Shown in pieces: positions 58,952-64,000 of a stretch of 64,000 bases of DNA (position 1 is the stretch's first letter; every line of letters begins with the position of its first letter). The position numbers were made by a program, and so were the translations under genes. A model generated the notes under the pieces. The model was given only the letters and a program-made list of their open reading frames with translations. It was not told the DNA's origin and did not search any database. Source of the stretch: Bradyrhizobium campsiandrae (lineage in GTDB: Bacteria > Pseudomonadota > Alphaproteobacteria > Rhizobiales > Xanthobacteraceae); assembly GCF_014529705.1 (NCBI RefSeq), contig NZ_JAANIH010000016.1, positions 86,178-150,177 on the forward strand, read 5' to 3'.

Positions 58952-60040
58952 ATGTCCTTCAACACCTTCGGCCATATGTTCCGTGTCACCACCTTTGGCG
59001 AGAGCCATGGCGTGGCGATCGGCTGCGTGGTCGATGGCTGCCCGCCAATGATCCCGCTTACCGAGGCGGACATCCAGCGGGACCTCGATCGCCGCCGGCC
59101 CGGCCAGTCGCGCTTCACCACGCAGCGCCAGGAGCCGGACCAGGTGAAGATCCTGTCGGGCGTGATGGCGCACCCCGAGACCGGCGTGCAGGTGACGACG
59201 GGCACGCCGATCGGGCTCTTGATCGAGAACACCGACCAGCGCTCGAAGGACTATTCGGAGATCAAGGACAAGTTTCGCCCTGGACATGCCGACTTCACCT
59301 ATGAGGCGAAGTACGGCCTGCGCGACTATCGCGGCGGGGGCCGCTCCTCGGCGCGCGAGACCGCGATGCGGGTTGCCGCCGGTGCGATTGCGCGAAAGGT
59401 ACTGCCCGACGTGAAGGTGCGAGGCGCGCTGGTGCAGATGGGCCCGCACAAGATCGACCGCGAGAAATGGGACTGGGATGAGATCGCCAAGAACCCGTTC
59501 TTCTGTCCTGACAAGGACAAGGCGGCCTTCTTCGAGACCTATCTCGACGGCATCCGCAAGAGCGGCTCCTCGATCGGGGCCGTGCTCGAGATCGTCGCCG
59601 AAGGCGTGCCTGCGGGGTTGGGCGCGCCGATCTACGCCAAGCTCGATTCCGATCTGGCCGGTGCGATGATGACCATCAACGCCGTGAAGGGCGTCGAGAT
59701 CGGCGCCGGCTTTGGCGCGGCCGAACTCACCGGCGAAGAGAACGCCGACGAGATGCGCACCGGCAATGACGGCACCCGCTTCCTGTCCAACCATGCGGGT
59801 GGCATTCTGGGCGGCATCTCCACCGGGCAGCCCATCGTGGTGCGCTTTGCGGTGAAGCCGACCTCGTCGATCCTACAGCCGCGCCTCACCGTCGATCGCA
59901 AGGGCGCCGAGACCGAGATCTTCACCAAGGGCCGCCACGACCCCTGCGTGGGCATTCGCGCCGTTCCCGTCGGCGAGGCCATGATGGCTTGCGTGCTGGC
60001 CGACCACTTTTTGCGGGATCGCGGGCAGGTGGGGCGTTAG
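58952..60040 (+). CDS. aroC: Chorismate synthase
   Basis: The protein has 362 residues and starts [20 protein letters not shown] with the signature GESHG. Later signatures [20 protein letters not shown] and FGAAEL, and an [16 protein letters not shown] end, are typical. It converts EPSP to chorismate in the shikimate pathway, using reduced FMN. Its gene spacing (84 bases) suggests its own promoter. Confidence 0.96.
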   Translation: MSFNTFGHMFRVTTFGESHGVAIGCVVDGCPPMIPLTEADIQRDLDRRRPGQSRFTTQRQEPDQVKILSGVMAHPETGVQVTTGTPIGLLIENTDQRSKDYSEIKDKFRPGHADFTYEAKYGLRDYRGGGRSSARETAMRVAAGAIARKVLPDVKVRGALVQMGPHKIDREKWDWDEIAKNPFFCPDKDKAAFFETYLDGIRKSGSSIGAVLEIVAEGVPAGLGAPIYAKLDSDLAGAMMTINAVKGVEIGAGFGAAELTGEENADEMRTGNDGTRFLSNHAGGILGGISTGQPIVVRFAVKPTSSILQPRLTVDRKGAETEIFTKGRHDPCVGIRAVPVGEAMMACVLADHFLRDRGQVGR

Positions 60041-60120
60041 CGCAGGCTGCGGTGTCCATATTGCGGTACTAACCCACCGCGCAGCTTGACGTTGCGACAG
60101 CTTCGTCCGCAAATGCGGCC

Positions 60121-61311
60121 ATGGACAGATCCGGGCTCCAGCCTATCTTGAATTGGCTGATCGACGGGGCGAGGACCCCGGGAACTTCGGCCGACATGAT
60201 CGCCGCGGTCTGCGAGCGGCTGGTCGATGCCGGTTTGCCGCTGTCGCGCTTCGGCATTTTCATCCGCACGCTGCATCCCGAGATTTTCGGCCGCAACTTC
60301 ATCTGGCGGCAGGGCCAGAAGGTCGAAATGGGCACCGTCGATTTCGAGATTCTGGAGACGCCAGAGTTCGCCAGGAGCCCGCTTCGCATCGTGTTCCAGG
60401 AAGGGATCGAGGTGCGGGGCCGCATGGACGACCCTGACAGCAGGCGGTTTCCATTCCTCGACGACATGCGTGCCGAAGGCGTGACCGACTATATCGCGGT
60501 GCCGATGCCGTTTCTCGATGGTTCGGTCCATGCAACGAGCTGGGTCACACGCCAACCCGGCGGCTTCAGCGACGACGACATCGCTTCCATCAGGATGATC
60601 ATGGCGCCGCTCGCCCGCGTCAGCGAGATCATCAGCCTGCGCCGAACCGCCGAGATGCTGCTCGACACCTATGTCGGCAACCGCGCCGGTGCGCGCATCC
60701 TCGGCGGCCAGATCCGCCGCGGCCACAATGACACCATGCAGGCCGCGATCTGGCTGTCGGATCTGCGCGGCTTCACCGCTCTCTCGGATCGTTTGCCGGC
60801 GGAGACCGTGGTCGAGATCCTCAATCATTATTTCGACTGTCAGGTCACGGCGATCCGCGGCCATGGCGGCGAGGTTCTGAAGTTCATGGGCGACGGACTG
60901 CTCGCGGTGTTCCCGATCGACGAATATATCGGCGATGCCGCGCATGTCTGCTCGCGCGTGCTGGAAGCAGCGCGCGAATCCCGCGCGAGCGTCGAAGCGC
61001 TGGCCTTTCCGGTCGGCGACGTCTTCGAGCGCTTCCGCTTCGGCGTCGCGCTGCACGTCGGCAACATCCTCTACGGCAATATCGGCGGCGGCAACCGGCT
61101 CGACTTCACCTGCATCGGCCCCGCCGTCAATCTTGCAGCGCGGCTGGAGAAGATCGCGGGACGCCTGGGGCGGACCATCGTGGTGTCGGAGGGCTTTGCC
61201 AAAGCCTGCCAGCACGACTGGCGCAATCTCGGCGAGTTTCCGATCGCGGGGTTTTCCAAGGCGCAGCGTGTCTACGGGCTCGCCGAAGAGACGCCGGTGG
61301 TGATGGCGTGA
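60121..61311 (+). CDS. Class III adenylate/guanylate cyclase with N-terminal sensor domain
   Basis: The protein has 396 residues. The N-terminal 190 residues lack an obvious membrane span and look GAF-like (ILNWLIDGARTPGTSADMIA ... DYIAVPMPFLDG). The catalytic domain (about 205-385) has SDLRGFTALSDRLP, EVLKFMGDGLLAVF (metal Asp), and DFTCIGPAVNLAARLE. The Lys in LKFMGDG favours ATP. It is the type of cyclase common in Bradyrhizobium. Confidence 0.88.
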   Translation: MDRSGLQPILNWLIDGARTPGTSADMIAAVCERLVDAGLPLSRFGIFIRTLHPEIFGRNFIWRQGQKVEMGTVDFEILETPEFARSPLRIVFQEGIEVRGRMDDPDSRRFPFLDDMRAEGVTDYIAVPMPFLDGSVHATSWVTRQPGGFSDDDIASIRMIMAPLARVSEIISLRRTAEMLLDTYVGNRAGARILGGQIRRGHNDTMQAAIWLSDLRGFTALSDRLPAETVVEILNHYFDCQVTAIRGHGGEVLKFMGDGLLAVFPIDEYIGDAAHVCSRVLEAARESRASVEALAFPVGDVFERFRFGVALHVGNILYGNIGGGNRLDFTCIGPAVNLAARLEKIAGRLGRTIVVSEGFAKACQHDWRNLGEFPIAGFSKAQRVYGLAEETPVVMA

Positions 61312-61363
61312 GCGCGGCGGCCGATGATCTTGCTACGATCATCTGCCACCGCAACACCGCGCC

Positions 61364-62677
61364 TCAATATGCGACCTTCATCGCCAGCGTCGCGATCACG
61401 ATCATGATGGCGCCGCCGACGCGGGTTGCGATCTGGGCGAAGGCCATCAGGCCCATGCGATCTGCTGCGCCGAGGATGGCGACGTCGCCGGTGCCGCCGA
61501 GGCCGGAATGACAGGCGGTGACGATCGCCGCTTCGACGGGATACATGTTCAGCCATTTCCCGACGAAGAAACCGGAGGCGACCATCGCCAGCACCGTCGT
61601 GGTGCAGACCGCGATATAGCCAGGATTGAACGATGCCACGAGCTGCTGCCATGAGACGAGCAACGTTCCCATCGCGACGAGGATGGCGAAGGTGAGGTTG
61701 GCAGACATGAACTTGTTGATCTGGTAGGCGCCGAGCTCCATCTCGGCCGGCAGCAGCTTTGTCAGCTTGAGCGCGACCGCGGCGATGATCATCAGGATCG
61801 GGCCGGGAATGCCGGTAGTGGGCGCGAGCGCCATGCCGAGCACGAACAGCACGCAGGACAGCACGATGCCGGCGCCCAGCAGGCCGAGATCGATCGGGTG
61901 ATCCGATCGCGCGGGACCGAGAATGGCATCGTCGCCTGTCTTCACCAGCATGCCCTGGCCGTTGAGGTCGCGCCGCTTTTCGCCGAGACGAGCAAGAAGC
62001 CCGGCCGCGACGATGGCGACGACGTTGCCGAGTAGCGCGGCCGGCACCATCTGCGCGACCAGCTCTCCTTGCGGCCGATGCAGCATTTCAGAATAGGCAA
62101 TGGACAGCGGCAGCACGCCCTCGGCGAGGCCACCGCCGACGATCGGGATGATCACGAAGAAGAACGTCTCCTTCGGGCCGTGACCGAACAGCAGCCCGAC
62201 CGTGATGCCGATGGCGATGGCGCTGAGCGTGCCGACCAGCAGCGGCACGAACATTCTGATGAACCCCTGCACCAGGACGCGGTGCGGCATGCCGAGGATC
62301 GAGCCCGCGACGAGACAGGCGATGAAGAAATACTGGAAATTGGCGGTCCGGAACGTCGTGGCGATCGCCTTCAGCGCTGCCTCCGGCATCAGGCCGTAGG
62401 CAACGAGCGCGGCCGGAACGAACAGGCACATGATCGCGGTGCCGCCGATTCGCTTCAGGAGCGTGATGGTCTGGCCGAGCTTGCCGAGCAGGAAGCCGAG
62501 CAGCATCAGCACCGAGAGGCCGCCGATGACGTCGTTCGGCAGCTTGCCGGAATAGACCGCGGCCGCGCAGACGAGTGCTGCGGGAACATAGACGGTGATG
62601 GGCAGCGGGCCGATTTTCAGCGCGGCAAGCGTGGACGGGGGCGCCGTCTCCGCCAGCTTCATGGTGGTGTCGGTCAA
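61364..62677 (-). CDS. 2-hydroxycarboxylate transporter (CitS/MaeP type)
   Basis: TTG 62677 has GGGAGG at the right distance; ATG 62662 is possible. The 437-residue carrier has about 11 spans and two reentrant GGxG-type loops: IVGGGLAEGVLPLSIAY and CHSGLGGTGDVAIL. The 2HCT family exchanges citrate, malate or citramalate. It is the third gene after leuC and leuD, which points to transport of a 2-hydroxy acid used or made by that isomerase. Confidence 0.88.
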   Translation of the reverse strand: MTDTTMKLAETAPPSTLAALKIGPLPITVYVPAALVCAAAVYSGKLPNDVIGGLSVLMLLGFLLGKLGQTITLLKRIGGTAIMCLFVPAALVAYGLMPEAALKAIATTFRTANFQYFFIACLVAGSILGMPHRVLVQGFIRMFVPLLVGTLSAIAIGITVGLLFGHGPKETFFFVIIPIVGGGLAEGVLPLSIAYSEMLHRPQGELVAQMVPAALLGNVVAIVAAGLLARLGEKRRDLNGQGMLVKTGDDAILGPARSDHPIDLGLLGAGIVLSCVLFVLGMALAPTTGIPGPILMIIAAVALKLTKLLPAEMELGAYQINKFMSANLTFAILVAMGTLLVSWQQLVASFNPGYIAVCTTTVLAMVASGFFVGKWLNMYPVEAAIVTACHSGLGGTGDVAILGAADRMGLMAFAQIATRVGGAIMIVIATLAMKVAY

Positions 62678-62723
62678 GAAAGCCTCCCTTTGTCGTTTCG
62701 CGTTTTTGCTTGGGTGTGCGTGC

Positions 62724-63326
62724 TCAGAACCAGGGATTCTCCGCCCGGTGGCGCGCCTCGAAGGCGCGGATGTCATCGGCAAAGACGAGCGTCGAGCTGA
62801 TGGCATCGCGCCCGGTGAGGAATGCCTCTTTCCGGGCCGGCTCGATCGCGAAGGCGATGGTGCCGCCGCCTTCGATGCGGATGGTCTGCGCTTCGAGCTC
62901 GATGGTGAGGCGGTTGCTTGCCGGGTCCGCGACGACGTCGGCGAGCGTGCCGACGGTGGCGGCATCGAGGCTGATCGTCAGCAGGCCGTTATTGGCGCAA
63001 TTGTCGCCAAAGATCCCCGCGAATGTCGTGCCGATCAGGGCACGGATGCCGAGCTGCTGCAGGCCCCAGACGGCATGTTCGCGGCTCGACCCGCAGCCGA
63101 AATTCGGCCCGACGACGAGAAAGCAGGCGTCGCGATAGCCATCTCTGTTCAGCACGAAGTCGGGATTGGGCTTGCCCTTGACAAAGCGGAGCAGGTTGAA
63201 GGCGCCTTCGCCGAGGCCGCTGCGGTCGACGCCCTTCAGGAACATCTTCGGCATGATCACGTCGGTATCGATATTCGGCGTCATCATTGGCGCAGCGGCG
63301 CCGGTGACACGATGGAATGGCGTCAC
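62724..63326 (-). CDS. leuD: 3-isopropylmalate dehydratase-type small subunit
   Basis: The protein has 200 residues. It has [14 protein letters not shown] and [17 protein letters not shown], the signature of the small subunit. It dehydrates and rehydrates 2-isopropylmalate or a related 2-hydroxy acid. It starts within the stop of the large-subunit gene (ATGA). Its partner transporter makes a different substrate, such as citramalate, thinkable. Gene name by family only. Confidence 0.85.
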   Translation of the reverse strand: MTPFHRVTGAAAPMMTPNIDTDVIMPKMFLKGVDRSGLGEGAFNLLRFVKGKPNPDFVLNRDGYRDACFLVVGPNFGCGSSREHAVWGLQQLGIRALIGTTFAGIFGDNCANNGLLTISLDAATVGTLADVVADPASNRLTIELEAQTIRIEGGGTIAFAIEPARKEAFLTGRDAISSTLVFADDIRAFEARHRAENPWF

Positions 63327-64000
63327 GGCAGGTCTCCTCCGATCAGGTCGCGCACATCAGTGATGCGGCCGGTGACCGCGGCGGCCGCGACCATCGCCGG
63401 GCTCATCAGATGCGTACGAGCGCCGGGCCCCTGGCGGCCCTCGAAATTGCGATTGGTCGAGGAGGCCGAGCGCTGACCGGGCGCAAGAATGTCATCGTTC
63501 ATCGCAAGGCACATCGAGCAGCCCGACTGCCGCCACTCCACGCCCGCGTCGATCAGGATCTGCGCGATGCCCTCCGCCTCGGCCTGTGCGCGGACCTGCG
63601 TCGATCCGGGAACGACAATGGCGCGAACGCCCGATGCGACGTGGCGGCCTTGGAAGATTCGGGCGGCATCGCGAAGATCTTCGATGCGCGAATTGGTGCA
63701 CGAGCCGATGAAGGCGAAATCGATCGGCACCGACTGGATCGGCATTCCCGGCGTGAGGCCCATATAGGCGAGGGCACGCGTAGCGGCGGCTTTGCGGTCG
63801 GTGGCCGCATTACCGTCGGGATCGGGGACGCAATCAGTCACGGCAATCGCCTGGTCCGGGCTCGTTCCCCAGCTCACCACAGGGGCCACGTCGCCGGCAT
63901 CGATCGTCATCTCCCGGTCGAAGCGGGCATCGGAATCGGAGCCGAGTTGCAGCCAGGCCTCGGCGGCGCGATCCCACATCTCGCCCTTCGGCGCGCGCGG
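63323..64000 (-). CDS. leuC: 3-isopropylmalate dehydratase-type large subunit (partial at window end)
   Basis: Only the C-terminal 225 or so residues are in the window. The [4Fe-4S] cluster Cys lie in [16 protein letters not shown] and [12 protein letters not shown], and the end reads [20 protein letters not shown]. It overlaps leuD by four bases. The remainder runs past the right end of the window. Confidence 0.9.
   Translation of the reverse strand, partial: PRAPKGEMWDRAAEAWLQLGSDSDARFDREMTIDAGDVAPVVSWGTSPDQAIAVTDCVPDPDGNAATDRKAAATRALAYMGLTPGMPIQSVPIDFAFIGSCTNSRIEDLRDAARIFQGRHVASGVRAIVVPGSTQVRAQAEAEGIAQILIDAGVEWRQSGCSMCLAMNDDILAPGQRSASSTNRNFEGRQGPGARTHLMSPAMVAAAAVTGRITDVRDLIGGDLP

Noticed and set aside
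62595..63476. A 293-codon plus-strand ORF
   Set aside because: Shadow of the leuD and transporter genes on the other strand.

Overview
The window is GC-rich, densely packed chromosomal DNA of a Bradyrhizobium-like alphaproteobacterium (Bradyrhizobiaceae). This rests on recognising family members (short Lys-rich, DUF4142 and PRC-barrel stress proteins, HWE kinase, PEP-CTERM proteins ending PEPSTWAMM, RibBA with a degenerate second domain, rhizobial palindromic repeats) and not on a 16S gene; no rRNA, tRNA, CRISPR, phage or intact IS was found.

Region 1 (1-20 kb) is an accessory block of mostly short genes: small secreted or basic proteins, two DUF4142 proteins, a PAP2 phosphatase operon, a twin-arginine SDR, a TPP-dependent oxidase, a PRC-barrel protein, and a 2,098-residue hybrid histidine kinase with 11 tandem 92-residue HAMP units, followed by a REC-PAS-HWE kinase. 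By eye, 12 sites GGAAC-N17/18-GTT lie upstream of genes in the correct orientation (11 in this block). That is the EcfG (PhyR/NepR/EcfG general stress response) promoter form, so the block looks like a general-stress regulon neighbourhood.

Region 2 (19.8-30.4 kb) carries an EmrA/EmrB-type efflux pair, an HxlR regulator divergent from an SDR and a nitronate-monooxygenase-like gene, a Tat-exported PhoD phosphatase, an aldo/keto reductase, and a TetR gene divergent from a VOC/NAD(P)-binding pair with a perfect 17-bp palindrome between them.

Region 3 (30.4-36.7 kb) is the most unusual: a small gene broken by one A in an A5 run, a LuxR/NarL-like regulator fused to a hydrophobic segment and a long His-rich tail with three exact-length 32-residue repeats, then two PEP-CTERM secreted proteins in AT-richer DNA.

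Region 4 (36.7-64 kb) is mainly conserved metabolism and envelope: PLP aminotransferase, KefB-like antiporter, RibBA, glutaryl-CoA dehydrogenase, metallo-beta-lactamase-fold hydrolase, acyl-CoA ligase, extensin-like protein and L,D-transpeptidase, CorA, PdxH, DnaJ-like chaperone, ECF sigma/anti-sigma pair, FabI, phosphoglycerate-mutase-like phosphatase, AroC, class III nucleotide cyclase, and a leuC-leuD-2HCT transporter operon that runs off the right end.
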